Notes: generated by a model not told the origin, from the sequence alone. A DNA stretch of 64,000 nucleotides from Purpureocillium takamizusanense (GCF_022605165.1 NC_063069.1:1736001-1800000); one strand, 5' to 3'; numbered from the stretch's first letter, positions 21,667 to 34,600 are shown. Program-made: numbers and translations.

Positions 21667-24318
21667 ATGGCCGTCTCCATCTCGCAACTTGCCTTGGAGC
21701 ACCATCGCGTCGCTTTCGGCATTGCGGAGACGCAGCCTCGCATCTCGTGGCGCTTCGCCGGAAACGCGCAAAATTGGGAGCAGTCATCGTACGATATAGA
21801 GCTTCTCCGCAGCAGCGAGTCCCCACACCGCGATGGGACTTTCTCCTACTCACAGGCATCGGGCGACTCTCGGTACGTGCCCTGGCCTGGGGCGCCCCTG
21901 AAGAGTGCCGAGCGCGCCAGGGTTCGCGCGAGGGCGCACGGTAAGCGCGGGCAGCCGTCGACGCCGTGGTCCGACTGGGTCGCCGTCGAGACGGGCCTCC
22001 TGACCGCCGAGGATTGGGACGGCGCGGCGCCCATCGCGGCGGATCGCGAGACAGAAGTCGGTGGGCCGAAGCGTCCGCTGTACTTCCGCAAGGACTTCCT
22101 CGCCGGCAAGGATGTCGAGTCCGCGCGGCTGTACATCACGGCCCTCGGGCTTTACGAGGCGGAGATCAACGGCCATCGGGTCGGCGATGCCGTCCTCGCG
22201 CCGGGGTGGCAGTCGTTCAACTTCCGACACGTCTACGACACCTACGATGTCACCGGTCTCGTCAAGGCCGGGGGCAATGCGATTGGCGTCGTGGTCGGAG
22301 AGGGTTGGTTCGCCGGCAGGCTCGCCTTTTCCGACAGCCGCAACTTTTGGGGAGACACGCTTGGAGTTCAGTCGCTCTTGACCGTCACGTACAAGAATGG
22401 CACGACAAGAAAGATAGCCACTGACGAGTCCTGGAGAGCCAACACGGGTCCAGTCACCTCTTCGGAGATATATGATGGAGAAACATACGATTCAAGACTC
22501 GAAGCGGGCATCGAGGGATGGTCTTCGGATGCCTTTGACGACACGGACTGGCTTGCTGTCAAGACGCTTTCTCCGCTCAAGGGCAAGCTCGTTCCTGCAG
22601 ATGGACCGCCCGTTCGCAGACTTGAGGAACGCAAGCCGGAGCGTATCTTCAAATCGGCATCCGGCAAGACGCTCATCGACTTCGGACAGAACATGGTCGG
22701 CTGGCTCCGCCTAAACAAAGTCAAAGGACCGAGCGGCACCAACATCACGCTCCACCACGCCGAGGTGCTCGACAATGGTGAGCTGGCTCTCCGGCCCCTT
22801 CGCAGCGCCAAAGCCGCCGACACCCTCATCCTGCACGGCAACGGATCGCAGACGTGGGAGCCGCACTTCACGTTCCACGGCTTCCGCTTCGCGCAGATGG
22901 ATGGGTGGCCCGAGGACACGCCCCTGACGAGCGACTCGGTCACGGGCATCGTGGTCCACAGCGACCTCGAGCAGACGGGGTGGTTCGAGTGTTCGCACGC
23001 GCTCTTGAACCAGTTCCACTCCAACGTGCGGTGGTCCATGAAGGGCAACTTCTTGAGCATCTCGACCGACTGCCCGCAGCGCGACGAGCGGCTCGGCTGG
23101 ACGGGCGACGCGCACGCGTTTGGCCCGACGGCCAACTTCCTCTACGACACGGCCGGCTTCTGGCGCGGGTGGCACCGCGACATGTACTCGGAGATGCAGC
23201 GCAACGGCTCCATGCGCGTGCCCTTCTTCGTGCCCACGGTGCCGCCGGACAGCAACGACTCCCCCGCGGCCGTCTGGGGCGACGTCTCGGTCGGCGGGCC
23301 GTGGGACCTGTTCCGCGCGTACGGCGACGTCGGCATGCTCAAGGAGCAGTACCCGCAGTCCCGGGGCTGGATCGACAAGGGCGTCCCGCGGCAGGCCGAG
23401 GGCGGGCTGTGGGATCGCAGCGGGCCGCAGTTTGGCGACTGGCTCGACCCCAAGGCGCCGCCCGAGGACGCGGGCGCCGCGACGACGGCCAAGTACCTCG
23501 TCGCCGACGCGTACCTGGTGCGCATGACCGAGGTCCTCGCCGACATGGCGCGCGCCGTGGGCGACCCGGCGGGCGCGGACAAGTACGCGGCCCAGCACGA
23601 CGACCTGCGCGCCAAGTTTCAGGGGGCGTGGATGACGGGCAACGACGGGCAGATGGCGAACCGCACGCAGACGGCGTACGCGCTGGCCCTCGCCTTCGGC
23701 CTGTACACCAACGCGACGCAGCGGACGGCCGCCGCGGCCACGCTCCGGGACATCGTGGCGGGCAACGACTACCTCGTGGGGACGGGCTTCGCGGGGACGC
23801 CGGCGCTGGGCCCGGCGCTGCGGGACGCGGCCAACGCGACCGACGACTTCTACAGGATGCTGCTGCAGACGCGCGTCCCGTCGTGGCTGTACCAGGTGGT
23901 GCAGAACGGGACGACGACGTGGGAGCGCTGGGACAGCCTGCTGCCCGACGGCCACGTCAACCCGGGCTCCATGACGAGCTTCAACCACTACGCCTTTGGC
24001 GCCGTGGCCGACTGGGTGCACGCCACCGTCGGCGGGCTCGCCCCCGCGGAGCCTGGTTGGAAGGTCGTGGCCGTCGAGCCCGTTCCCGGCGGCGGCATCA
24101 CCAGCGCTGACACGCGCTTCGTGAGCGGCTACGGGGAGGTGCGCGTCAAGTGGAACGAGAACGTCGTCGACGGCAGTGGTGGTGGCCGCCGCCAGCGCTT
24201 CGACCTGCAAGTCTGGGTGCCGCCCAACACGCGCGCGCGGGTGAGACTGCCCCGGAGCGGCAAGGTCAGGGAAGTTGGGTCTGGCTTCTATGAGTTCCAC
24301 GAGGAGGGCGCGTCATGA
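21667..24318 (+). CDS. GH78 alpha-L-rhamnosidase, no signal peptide
   Basis: Releases terminal alpha-L-rhamnose from glycosides or plant-wall polysaccharides. Intronless, 883 aa, usual size for fungal GH78. The start at 21667 gives the typical family opening MAVSISQLALEHHRVAFGI; an in-frame ATG farther upstream at 21559 lies in leader sequence. Order: N-terminal beta-sandwich domains (residues about 1-130), rhamnose-binding domain with EINGHRVGDAVLAPGW (about 170), concanavalin-like domain with DFGQNMVGWLRL, then the (alpha/alpha)6 barrel with the family signature DCPQRDERLGWTGDAHAF (Asp468 onward, holding the catalytic acid residues) and a C-terminal beta domain (VPPNTRARVRLP). No secretion signal is visible, so it probably acts on imported rhamnosides. 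Specificity not readable from sequence. Confidence 0.93.
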   Translation: MAVSISQLALEHHRVAFGIAETQPRISWRFAGNAQNWEQSSYDIELLRSSESPHRDGTFSYSQASGDSRYVPWPGAPLKSAERARVRARAHGKRGQPSTPWSDWVAVETGLLTAEDWDGAAPIAADRETEVGGPKRPLYFRKDFLAGKDVESARLYITALGLYEAEINGHRVGDAVLAPGWQSFNFRHVYDTYDVTGLVKAGGNAIGVVVGEGWFAGRLAFSDSRNFWGDTLGVQSLLTVTYKNGTTRKIATDESWRANTGPVTSSEIYDGETYDSRLEAGIEGWSSDAFDDTDWLAVKTLSPLKGKLVPADGPPVRRLEERKPERIFKSASGKTLIDFGQNMVGWLRLNKVKGPSGTNITLHHAEVLDNGELALRPLRSAKAADTLILHGNGSQTWEPHFTFHGFRFAQMDGWPEDTPLTSDSVTGIVVHSDLEQTGWFECSHALLNQFHSNVRWSMKGNFLSISTDCPQRDERLGWTGDAHAFGPTANFLYDTAGFWRGWHRDMYSEMQRNGSMRVPFFVPTVPPDSNDSPAAVWGDVSVGGPWDLFRAYGDVGMLKEQYPQSRGWIDKGVPRQAEGGLWDRSGPQFGDWLDPKAPPEDAGAATTAKYLVADAYLVRMTEVLADMARAVGDPAGADKYAAQHDDLRAKFQGAWMTGNDGQMANRTQTAYALALAFGLYTNATQRTAAAATLRDIVAGNDYLVGTGFAGTPALGPALRDAANATDDFYRMLLQTRVPSWLYQVVQNGTTTWERWDSLLPDGHVNPGSMTSFNHYAFGAVADWVHATVGGLAPAEPGWKVVAVEPVPGGGITSADTRFVSGYGEVRVKWNENVVDGSGGGRRQRFDLQVWVPPNTRARVRLPRSGKVREVGSGFYEFHEEGAS

Positions 24319-26665
24319 CTCTGACCCATGGATGGACGGACGGACGGACGGACTCACGGGGCGGGCTGACTGAGTGACGGAAGAGACCCGAGTCCATGAC
24401 TGGGTTAATGAGGACATGGAGCAACTACGTACGTACGCACATGCAAAAGAGGGGAGAGGAGAGACACGCATGGGGGAGGGGGACCTTTCGATGGCTTGCT
24501 GCATGCGTAGGTACCTGATCCAAAGAAAGGTGTTCCTGTCAGTGATTCAGTTGAGGGTCTTAGTCGGCACGAGCAGCTTAGGCTGTATCAATGTTTAACG
24601 CCGACCGACCTCTCAACACAACATACACACGGCAGGGCCCTGTGGTCTGGACGAGGGAGAGCGAGCCAGGGTTCGGTAGCTTTCCATTCACCGCCCATCG
24701 TACAAACGTGGAATCCTCGTATCTCTCAACGCGCCTTCCCTTGGCGATGTTTCCAAGTTTTCCTTCTTCTGCCCAGGTCGCTCTCGCCCGCGGCCATGGT
24801 CTTCGTCGACGGACGTGCCACCTCGGCAGTGCCAGCCTTGTCCGCCAACGCACACGGCCTGGGACCTCGTCGCGCGTCTTTGATGTCGTGTAAAGATAGT
24901 ACTGGTACTAGGCGGCAGCAGATCATTGCCTGCCTGCCTGCGTACCTTGTCCCAGGGTTCTGCGACACATGATCTCAACTGTTTTGCTCAAAGGGGCGCT
25001 GAATCACGTATCGTGTAACGTTAGTATCTAGATAGCTTTTTGTTCCGCGATCTTAGTGCGATACCTACCACCACCCATCACCCCCTGAGCATGGGCCCGC
25101 ATGCTGCGCGCCTCGTCCGTCTTCTCTCGGTGCATGATGATGTGTGGTGTGGTGGTTGGCGGCGTCTCACTCCGATGGCTGCCCGGGCGCCGAAACATTA
25201 CTGATGCTTGTGAAAGCGTTCACCACGTGCTACGCTGCTGGCATGACTGTCACAATGGACTCAAGCAGCCCACGTAACTCATTCTTCTCCCCATTGAAGA
25301 GACCGGCGCTCCATGTGCGAGCGTTGGTGATATCCATGACCATGACCCTGGCAGCTTAACTTGGTGAAGTCGTCATGATGAGGCTCCCGAGACTTCTCAC
25401 ACATTCTGATATCGACGGGACCACAATGACGAGGCAATCCTGTCGTTGAACAATTTAGAAGATGGACATTCGTGAATGGGAATTATTAATTACGGGTTTG
25501 GTTTCTATGTTCGAGTATCAAGTCCTGCGGCCATGTCGTCTCGCCGCTCGGGTCGTCCCATGCCCGCCCATCCTCCGCCATAAGTCCAGTCCCTGACCGA
25601 CCGACCCATCCATCCTTCGCAAGTGGCAAGTAGCATATCAGCCCGCGCAATGGGCAACTTTCCGTGGTCATATCTAATAGATTCCGCCCTAACACACACA
25701 AATGGGTATAAGATGCCTATGTAAAGAAAAGAGAGAGAGAAAGGAGACAGGAACCACTGATGCCTATCGCCCTATCCGGCCCAGCCCTGGTTATCCCCCA
25801 ACCCAAATACGAGCAGTAGGAAATGTGCGACAGGGTACCAAGCTGACCAAGTCGCTAAAAAAGCACTCAGATATGACTCTTCCGTCTATAATTCGCCCAG
25901 CCGCGAGAGTGTTTCGAGATACGAAGATGGTTTGAGGTTATAGGAAAGTGTAGGAGGTCCAGGAAGGGAAAGAGAGTCGTGCGATGTGAGGGCCATGGCA
26001 TGGCAGGGGGTCTGGCCTTGCAGTGGTCAATTCTTTGGTCCTTGCGCTTTCAAGACCGAGGGCCGACGCGGATTGACGCGGGACACATCCCGTTACCGTA
26101 GAGCCAAGCGATTGTGCCATTGGCTCCATGACCCTCCCCTGCCGCCTTTGGATATGCGTGAGAGTTGGTGGCCACGCGCCCGTGATGGTGACGCCGGGTG
26201 ACGGCAAGGTATTGCCACCAAGTAGATAGAGATAGCTTTGACGCATGTCAGGGTGGCACGAGGTATCATCGACAAATCTGCCAAGACCCGTAGACATGGC
26301 CCGACCGGTACCAGGCCATGCCTTGCAGCAGTCTCAACGGCGCCATGCAGGGTGCGGCACCATGCTGCGGTTACGTGACACCAGCGGCACATCCAGGTCA
26401 GGAATCGAATGTAGGCCAACCTTTCGCATGGTGGGTGGGCTGCCATCCTCATTGGCCTGCGCCACAACACCTGACTTTGCTGACACACCTTGGCCATGTT
26501 CACGAGGCTCTTCCATCCTCATCTTTCAGACTGCTTGAGCTTTGAATGCCCCCACGTCGAGGCGCCCGTCGTATGAATACGAGACGGCAGGCCAGGACCA
26601 AGATGCGTCGTCCATGCACCAAGATGCCCACCTGCCTGTGGCGCCAGCCCTCTAAGCGGCCGTCT
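24319..26665. other. intergenic, no gene seen
   Basis: About 2.3 kb between the 3' ends of the rhamnosidase and the MedA-like gene. A short GGAC tandem repeat sits at 24334-24352. No domain-bearing frame, tRNA B-box or repeat element recognised. Confidence 0.5.
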
Positions 26666-28866
26666 TCACGCGCGCGGCGCGCCGTCGCCGTACCCAGCCG
26701 TGCTGTAAACCGAGTGGCCAGGTTGAGTATGGTGTGCGGCTAAGCTGGAGTAGCTGTCTGTGTAGCTAGCGGAAGGCGTGTCCCATCGCGGTGGGGTGGC
26801 TGTGGAGGGGTGGTGACTGATGGGCGTGTGCAAGCCTGTCGAGCTGTACCCTCCCGTGGACACGCTGCGCGTGTCGTACGTTGTTACCGCGGGGAGTGGA
26901 GTGGTGTTGATGCGCATAGGTGGCGGTTGGTGCTGCTGCGGGCTTGCGTGTCGGATGTTGGGGCTCAGCGTCCGAGCAGCAGCGGCCGGATACGCCGGTG
27001 CTGTGGTGTATGGCGTCCACGATGCCTGCGAGCCGGAAAGAGACCGCGGCGACGGGATCGAGTCGTGATGACTGCCGTGGACAGAGTACTGGCTCTGCGG
27101 ATCGCCGTGTTGAGAGGGGAGGCTCTGCTGCGATGACATGCCCTGGCCTGGCGGAGTCGGTAATGTCGCATATGGTGCGCTGGCCGGGATCATCGTGGCC
27201 GGAGGCAGGGTGCTGCTCGGGCTTGCGCTGTACTTACCAATGATCTTCTTGAGCGCGGGCTCGAGAATCTTCCAAGGAAATACCTTGACATCCTTCTCGA
27301 TATTGCGCGGCTTCGGGTTCGGGAAGCCCATGATGATCTTGAAGAACTCCTCGCTCTCTGGTTTCGCCTTCGAGACTGTGAGAGGATGAAATCCCTCCAG
27401 GTTTCGTCGGATGCGGTTCTTCTCCTCGACACTGAATCGATTCGGAGCCGCCACAAGCTGCTCCAAGAGATGAATGGTGTCGACAGAAGTGACGTAGCAC
27501 TCGCCCTTCTCAGTCCACCAGATGCAGGAGATGCAGATGCTGTTTGGCGGCCTCTCGTTGACGGGGACAGCCCGAAAGCTGGCGGACAGGGTCGACCCAG
27601 TCTGACTCTTGCGAAACATGACGATGCGCCTTCTGTTGTCCCACTCCTCTTGCGTCCAGTTCTCCGCCATCGTGTCGAGCTTGCCATTGATCTTGAGGAC
27701 GGCCTTGCTCGAATAGAGGGAAATGGGATGGTACGGCCCGTTCCCACCGGCCCCATTAGCGATAGTGCTGGTGCGGATCAGCTGTGGGGTGCCGCTACTT
27801 GTAGTCGACGGCATCGGTAGTGGCGTCAAACTCGGTCGTCCCGTCCCCATTCCGGCATGATCCAACATATGTGACCTCCCCGTGCTGCCCAGCGTGCCGC
27901 CGAAGCCGCTCCATCCCGGCGCCGACCGTCGATGATGGTACTGGGGGTCTGTGAAGCTCGTGGTCCTGTACGTGGAGATCATGTCGCCGTTCCCCTGCGA
28001 GAAGTCGTTCGCGTACTGGGCTTGCTGCGGCGGGTAATCATAGCTATTTGTAGCCGCGTCCGTGGAAAGGTGCGTATCGACGGTTTTGGGTGATGTACTC
28101 GGCTGATCAGATTGGGGTCCAGGTGCCGCGGTGTCATGCTTGGGGATTTTGGCTGTCCGCGTGATGTCGTCCCCAGACCCTTCGAGATACTGAAACGACC
28201 CGGCGACTGTCCGCGAGATCTCTTCGCCCGATGGACCCTCAGTCACCAGTGACAGAGGCACGTTATTGCCGGTACAGCCCGTGACCACCATCTGTGGCGC
28301 GTCTGCGCTGCACGAGTATACAAAGCCCGCGCTGTCCTGTGTGTCCCTTACTAAATCTTGGACCGGGCATTTTTCGGATCCGAAATAAAGAGAAAAATAT
28401 GGCATCGGGGACATGGCGAATATGTCGTATTGCGATGAAATTTTCAAAAATACCTTGGTGCCGAACATGCCTGTCGTCGGCTGACAAGACAGGACCGTCG
28501 GACCCGTCGGGATGTATTGCGCCACGGCATTGTTTGAAGCAAAGGACTGCTGGTTGAGTTGAGCGAATTTTTCTGTTTGCTGCGCTGAGAAGGACTGCGC
28601 TGGGTACTGTTCGTACGATGCATCCTGGTAACGGCTGGCATCGAAACCTACGATGTCAAGCAGAACTTGATTAGCATATTGAAATCCGATGTAGCACGCA
28701 GCTCCAGGATGCAACGATCCTGGTACGACCAAGCCCACCAGCCAAGGGGTCCCAGGAAAGCGTTCAAGATCGCCGTCGAGTAGCTCTCTGAGCATCGGAG
28801 ACCGCGTTCGCGAGGGGAGTACTAACCGTGCATCGAGGGCAACTGCGCTTTACTGTAGGTCGCCAT
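26666..28866 (-). CDS. medA: MedA/Acr1/Ren1-like developmental transcriptional regulator
   Basis: Medusa-family regulator of conidiophore development (A. nidulans MedA, Magnaporthe Acr1, Fusarium Ren1), nuclear. Best model: exon 28866-28827 (starts MATYSKAQLPSMHG), intron 28826-28648 (179 nt), exon 28647-26666; 673 aa. The unspliced frame from the ATG at 28795 reads through the intron and is not preferred. Conserved blocks: residues about 60-150 (GPTVLSCQPTTGMFGTKVFL, later YFSLYFGSEKCP), resembling an IPT/TIG-like fold (inference), and about 320-485 (RRRIVMFRKSQTG, ICISCIWWTEKGECYV, EEKNRIRRNLEGFHPLTVSK, FFKIIMGFPNPKPRNIEKDV). The C-terminal 190 residues are Ser/Pro/Gln-rich and disordered. 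Identified from remembered family sequence features, so the name is likely rather than certain. Confidence 0.75.
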
Positions 28867-30079
28867 ATTCAAGACTGAAGTGTCAGAGTCCCTGCGTAGT
28901 TGCCTCCCACAGGCTGCACGTGCAGCTTCTTCGTATTTGAGAGTAAGCGTGTCGGGCGACTCCAGTCTGTCGTCGACACCAACGATTATCGGCTTTTCGG
29001 TAGTGAAGTCTGGCTATGCCTCCGTCAGTCCGGGTGATCCAGTTGGTGATTCCTGGGCACGTTCAATCCGCCGGCGATGGCGGCTGGTCGACCATGGGCG
29101 GCAAGATGCGCCACCTGATGGTCAGACGACGACACGAGCGTGGCTTCCAGTCTTGTTCTCGCTCGTGGTCGCGACAGGGCAAGATGCAGGACACGCAAAC
29201 TCACCTCGAAAAGCTTGTACGATGGAGGCTGGAACTTGGCAGCAGACATGAAGCTGTCACGAGATGGCTAAGGACTGTCCTTAGGTTGGAAGCTGGGGAA
29301 GGGAAAGAGATGAAGAATGCCAACCACTTGTCTTGGCTGAGGGAGGTGGTCGCAGCGGTAGTTAAACCAGGTCTCGTCGAGGTCTTATTCAGCGAGAACC
29401 ACTGTGGAGGTCAGAGGACTCCCTTCGGCCGGAAGCACTAGATGCTCTCGGAGATTTGATATGCTGCAACGATGGCAGAGGCTAAGGTGAAGGCGAAATG
29501 CTTTTGTTATGCTGCGGAGGCTGTCAGTGACGCCCCCCCCCAGGTGTTGCTTCTTTCCCCTCCAAGCAGGGGAGGGGGGCTTGGGTGAGACAACTGATGG
29601 GCCTTGGTGTGATCTTACTGGCGCGGCGAGAGATCCTTGGAGTGGCGGAGAATGACCCCGATCTTCGGCAGAGACAGTTGCATTCCCAAAGCGAGCAGAA
29701 AGCTTTGCCCTTGTCGTGTAGCCTCTCTCAGGCTTGCGAGGAAGCAAGTTGAGAAGGCTTGAAGAAGATGGAGGAGATCCGATGGAAGTACCACTTTATT
29801 GGGCCGAGTGGCAGCGATGCACAAACATGAATTCCTCAAGCACCGGTGTACGGGCTCAGGGCGCCGAGGAACGCGCCGTCGTTTGCCTTCTCTGCGCGTG
29901 TGTGTGCAGCTTGGAGGCGTCTTTCACTGGTGGCGGGTCAGCATTCTCCCTATCCGCGTGGCAAGCTTAGCGTTTCAAGAGCTGCCTTCTCCCTCAAGCT
30001 CAAGCTAATGCTCAAGAGCGCGGACCATCGCGAGCAACCATCAGGAAGATCGAAATTAGAAAGCCGCGTCTAGATGCAC

Positions 30080-30652
30080 TTACACGGTCCGGCAGTAATC
30101 GGTCCAAAACGATGCGAGACGGACAGTCGTCTCTTGAGCGGTGGAGACGCGCGACGTGCCGTTCTGCAGGTACCTGAGCCGTTCGCAGGGAGGGAAATGA
30201 CAGTCGACACGCGTTGCACGAGGCGTTTGCTGGAAGAGTAGAACCAGACCGTTGTAGAGGTTGGTCTGGAAGACGGCCGATGGTGTGTGGTGGGATACGC
30301 GCGCAGGATTGCCACACGAGCAGGTCAAGGGCGGGCTGTCTTGGTTTAGGCGTCGGTGAGATTGGGAAAAGCTCACGTCTCGGCTCTCTTGGGGGAGGGG
30401 TGTGTCAGATGCGGAAGAGGGATGAGAAACAGGACGGGTGCATTTCTTTTGGAGACTGGGACGGCTCATGCAAGTGTCTTCTCGCCCTGCATCTAGCTCT
30501 AGATTGGCGGCGCCAAACGGTACGAGCTTGTCGCCAGAGGGAGAGGTTGCGGCGGAGCGAATGTGGTCCAAGCCAGGGAGGGCGCACGCGGGGAGAAGAA
30601 GTGTTGGCAAAAGACGAGATGTGCAGAGAGCAGCGGTTGTAGACGATATCAT
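30080..30652 (-). other. possible spliced 5' leader exon or uORF of the medA transcript
   Basis: Pyrimidine-rich on the minus strand; contains an open frame of 190 codons that ends directly over a strong donor GTAAGT (30083-30078). This is what a leader exon followed by a 5' UTR intron would look like about 1.3 kb upstream of the medA start. The open frame itself has no recognisable domain. Confidence 0.25.
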
Positions 30653-31458
30653 GCGGGAAGCAGAAAGAAAGAGATGTGGTCATGATATCTTGAAGATCAG
30701 CCCCCTTCGCGCAAAGCACGTCACTGGGAGACCAAGCATGGCCAGGGGAGGTAAGATGCACGGGCTGCGGCAGATGAACATTGCTTTTCAGACAAGTACC
30801 CAGTCCGTGGTAGGGCCCAGTCGCCAAGCCAGGACCGACCAGGACCCTGGAACCCCCCACTGGATGCAAAGGCGCATCGGCAGCATCGCAGCGGCTCGAG
30901 AAGGTTTCCTGGGGCATGGGAAGGGCCATCCGTGGCAGCGGCTCGGCCGTGGAGGGTTGTGGACGGCGACCAAACGCCAAGGTGGCGGCGAACGGGCATC
31001 TGGAGAGACCAGGGGGGCCGTGGGCGGGCGCGGACGGAAGGGGAACCGTCGTCCAGGCCAGGCCGTTAACCTGCCCGCGAGATTCTCAAATGTCTTGGAG
31101 GGCACTTGCAAGGGTAAAAGAGAGCAAAAAGCGCTGGGTGGAGAGGACGGAAGAAGGGGGGGGGTGGAAGGATGTGCGGCCGGCAGACGGACAGGACGTG
31201 CAGGACGTGGGTGTGGAGAGAAAACAGTGGCTGCCGGCCGCTCTGTTTTGCTAGAGCTGGCATCTGCGATACGGCAGGAAGACGACCTGTGGCCGCCTGA
31301 AGCGGAACAAATGGTGGTCTGGCTAGCCATGTCTGTCGTCGTTTTGTTCAGCGCCCGACAGCGGTCCCGATCCTCTGCGCAGGTTCATCGATGGCGACGA
31401 ACAAATCTTAGACACGAGACGCCTAGTAGCCATGCTGTCGACGACTCTGCCCGCCCAC

Positions 31459-31474
31459 GTATGTATGTATGTAT
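31459..31474. repeat. GTAT microsatellite
   Basis: Four tandem GTAT units. Confidence 0.9.
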
Positions 31475-31597
31475 GCGTCGTCGAGAGGCCTTGCCTCCTG
31501 CACAGAAAAGGTGATGCTCGCACGATGGGTGCTATGTGCGACGGACTGGCTAGACAGTGATGAAGCCGGGGAAAAGGGTACATACAAGACGATCAAG

Positions 31598-31620
31598 CAC
31601 CACCACCACCACCACCACCA
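31598..31620. repeat. CAC microsatellite
   Basis: Seven to eight tandem CAC units. Confidence 0.9.
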
Positions 31621-34600
31621 GCAGTTGCACGCCGTGCTGAGGCTGGAAGATTCTCAATAACGCGAGCCTCTGGCGCTCGTTCGTCAACCTACTAGCACCA
31701 CAGGCCGCGATCTTGAGGCCGGTAGGCCCGCCCCATGGGGTGTGTCTGCGGCAATCAGTTGAGTGAAGCCAACTGGATGGATGATTGGGCTCCCGGGGTG
31801 CAGCGCAACAGCGGGGCTGCCAATCCGCCAACTGGTGCGGGTGCCCAGGGGGGGGAGGACGCTTGGCCAGGGTGACGCGGTGGAACTCGATCCCATCCCA
31901 ACCCATCCCATCCCCAGCCCCATCCCATCCCCGTCCCATGGCCGCCCGCCCCCCCACTGGACTGGGCTGGACGGGGGGTGTCATGGGCCTCTTTGGGCAG
32001 TCAGCGGGGGGGAGGGAGGGTAGAGCCCGGCTGTTGGCGGCGGGGCTACCGGCAGTGGACCGTGCGACAGACAGCTAGCTGTTGCCAAAGCGCGAGACGA
32101 GAGGAAGCCATCTCATGCAACGCATCCCCCATCATCAGGGGATCGGCCAAGCCTGACCAAACGGGACATGAGTGGCACCTCCACTGACCGCTCAGTGTGG
32201 AAGCCGCCTCAGACCTCCGCAAGGCGCTTCAGGTGCCCTCGTCAACACCTGGTCGTCGTTGTCGTCCGTCGGTCGGGCGGTCGGTCGGCCGGACCCCCAG
32301 CCGCCGCCGTATGGCAGGGCACTGGGTCGTCCTAGAGCTAACGCCCAGGCCATTGCTGAGGTGGGGCACATGTTCAGAGTCGATGGAGGAGCGTTGCAAG
32401 CCCGCCAGGGCACCCGTCCATCCGCCCGTCCCGCGCCGTCCCCCGTCATTTGGCCGCGTTGTCAATGCCGCCGCGCCACACAGCGCAAAGGCAGGCCCCT
32501 CTTCACGGGTGCAAGCAAACAAAGAGCGCCACGGCTTGTCATCTCCGCCGCACCGGCGTAAACGGACTTGCGTGCAAGCAGATACAGGCCAAGGCGTACC
32601 TTCTCCGCCGATGCCTTGCAAGAAACCGAGTCCAGGGGATCAGGGCCCCTCTGGTCTAAACCTGGGGTCTGCAGCTACTGGACATCCAGCACTGGTCGTG
32701 GATCTGGCAGGATCAGCAGACCACTGCAGGCGCCAAAAATGCTCCGTCGGCCGCCGCTTCGCCCGCCGCCTGGCCAGGCCGGTTCATTCCAGTCAGCCAG
32801 ACGGTTGCTTTTTCCCTGTGCGTGCCGCCGGCACCTGGGCCCCCTCCTCTCCGATCGGTCGGCCGCCACCTGCTGCTACTTCGTACCAGTCACGCGGCAG
32901 GGTGACGACCCCAGAATCGTAACAGACGGAAACGGAGCCGGCGATGGGGCCCCGGACGTGATGCTCGTGACCCCGTCCTCGAGTTTCTTCATGACAACCA
33001 GGAAGCTGGTGACACCACTTGGCCATCGGTGCCATCGGTTCTCAGCCCATCCAGGCCGCCGGTACTCCCGCCGCAACTTGCAGAGCTGGCCATGGTCCTT
33101 GTCTCAAACCCCGCAGCTAAGAGGGACGGGAACAGCCAAGAGACAAGACAGATTGCGGGCAGACGGGCCCTTGTCTGGCAATCTTGCGTCACGGCAAAAT
33201 GTGTGATACAACGTGGGAAATGACTCTGGCGTCCGCGTGTGTTTGCCGCGAAAGGCTGGCGACCGCAAGATGGTGATGAGCACTCCTCTTCAACACTGAA
33301 CCCAGCCGCGAACTCTGGCCTGATGCGCTAGCTTGACCACGGCATGCGTACGGGTGTGCAGGAGGCCCCGCTCGGCGTCCGACAATCGCCAGACCTGGGA
33401 TGGGGGGCAGGGCAATCATACTAACGCGCGCCTTCGAGCCAGCACTAGCACGTGCGCGACGGCGCGGGAAGAAGACGGAGAGTTGATTTTCGGGAGACTT
33501 CCTGACCCTGCATGCTCGACATCTTGCCATTGATCCAAGGGAGACAGCGGCAAGAATGCAAGGGGGAGAGACTATTCGCGAAACCCAGATTGCGATGGCG
33601 ACGTCGTTCGAGAACGCGGTGAGAAGTGAGCCTCTTACCAGTGTTATAATCGTCCAAATGCCGCCTGGGAGGCTTCTGGGGTTCGGTTTCGCAGACAAGG
33701 CTCGATCCGCGCAGAGTGCCTGAGAGCCACAGCTGTCAGAGTTGAATCATGTCAAACGCAAACCATTGCTGTGTCTCACCTTGTTTTTGCTTGTTTGGCA
33801 GCTGTCTCGCCGTAAGCCGCCCTTGAGCCCACGCTACTGCCGCCGATGGGCGGAGCCCGGCTGATGGTGGTTGGGCGGCCTGAAGTCCAAAACGTTCCGC
33901 TCCGGCGACCAACGAGGAAAGCGGAAAAAGCACTACTTCGTATGATGAGGGTCCACGCAAGCCAGCAGTAGTATGTTAGTGATGTCGTGTTATACTGGTC
34001 AAGGTCACAGGAAACGTCCTTGTTGGGATCGACCGAGTCTTAAGTTCAAGCGAATCAAGCGAGACTGTTGTCGGCACCGGACTGTGAACGATGTCTAGAT
34101 GCTGGAGCTGACAACGCCAAGTGTGTCTCGACATCAAGCGTGTACCGACATGCGAACTAGGTCAGCTTGAATCATCGTTGCGGAATTTTCGTTGCGGCCA
34201 GAAACAGGTTCCTCGGGAATCTTCAGCAAACCCTAGAGGTTTAAGTATTGTCTTGCGACGAGGTTCCCATCACCCGTTCCACGTTGTACGAGCGTGGCCG
34301 AGCTGTTAGATGATGGCCGTTTGTCTGCCCTGTCCTGTCATGCCCTGCCATGGCTTGCCTTGTACGTAGTCGACACCATTCGTCCCGGTGGCCGCCACAA
34401 CCACCTGAACGCCGGTGCCTGGCTAAATGATCATGGCGTTCCTGAACTGGCTATCGGGGCAATCGCGCCGGGTGGTCGACCGGCTGTGGCTCGACCGGTC
34501 CCCTCCCTGTCCCCGGAACGATCGCCTTTTGGTGCACACAGGGCGTTTGCCGAGACCAATCAAGGTGATCGGCTAAGTTGATGTGATGCACAATGTCCAA

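Noticed and set aside
22711..24300. 529-codon minus-strand frame and a 418-codon plus-strand frame over the rhamnosidase
   Set aside because: Both are shadows of the strongly biased codon use of the GH78 gene and have no recognisable motif.
28648..28795. Alternative medA start at 28795 on the unspliced frame
   Set aside because: The extra residues lie in a 179-nt intron; splicing from the ATG at 28866 gives a start that joins the conserved sequence directly.
30438..31514. 358-codon plus-strand frame upstream of medA
   Set aside because: Gly/Arg-rich low-complexity sequence produced by a purine-rich strand; no motif and no sign of splicing.
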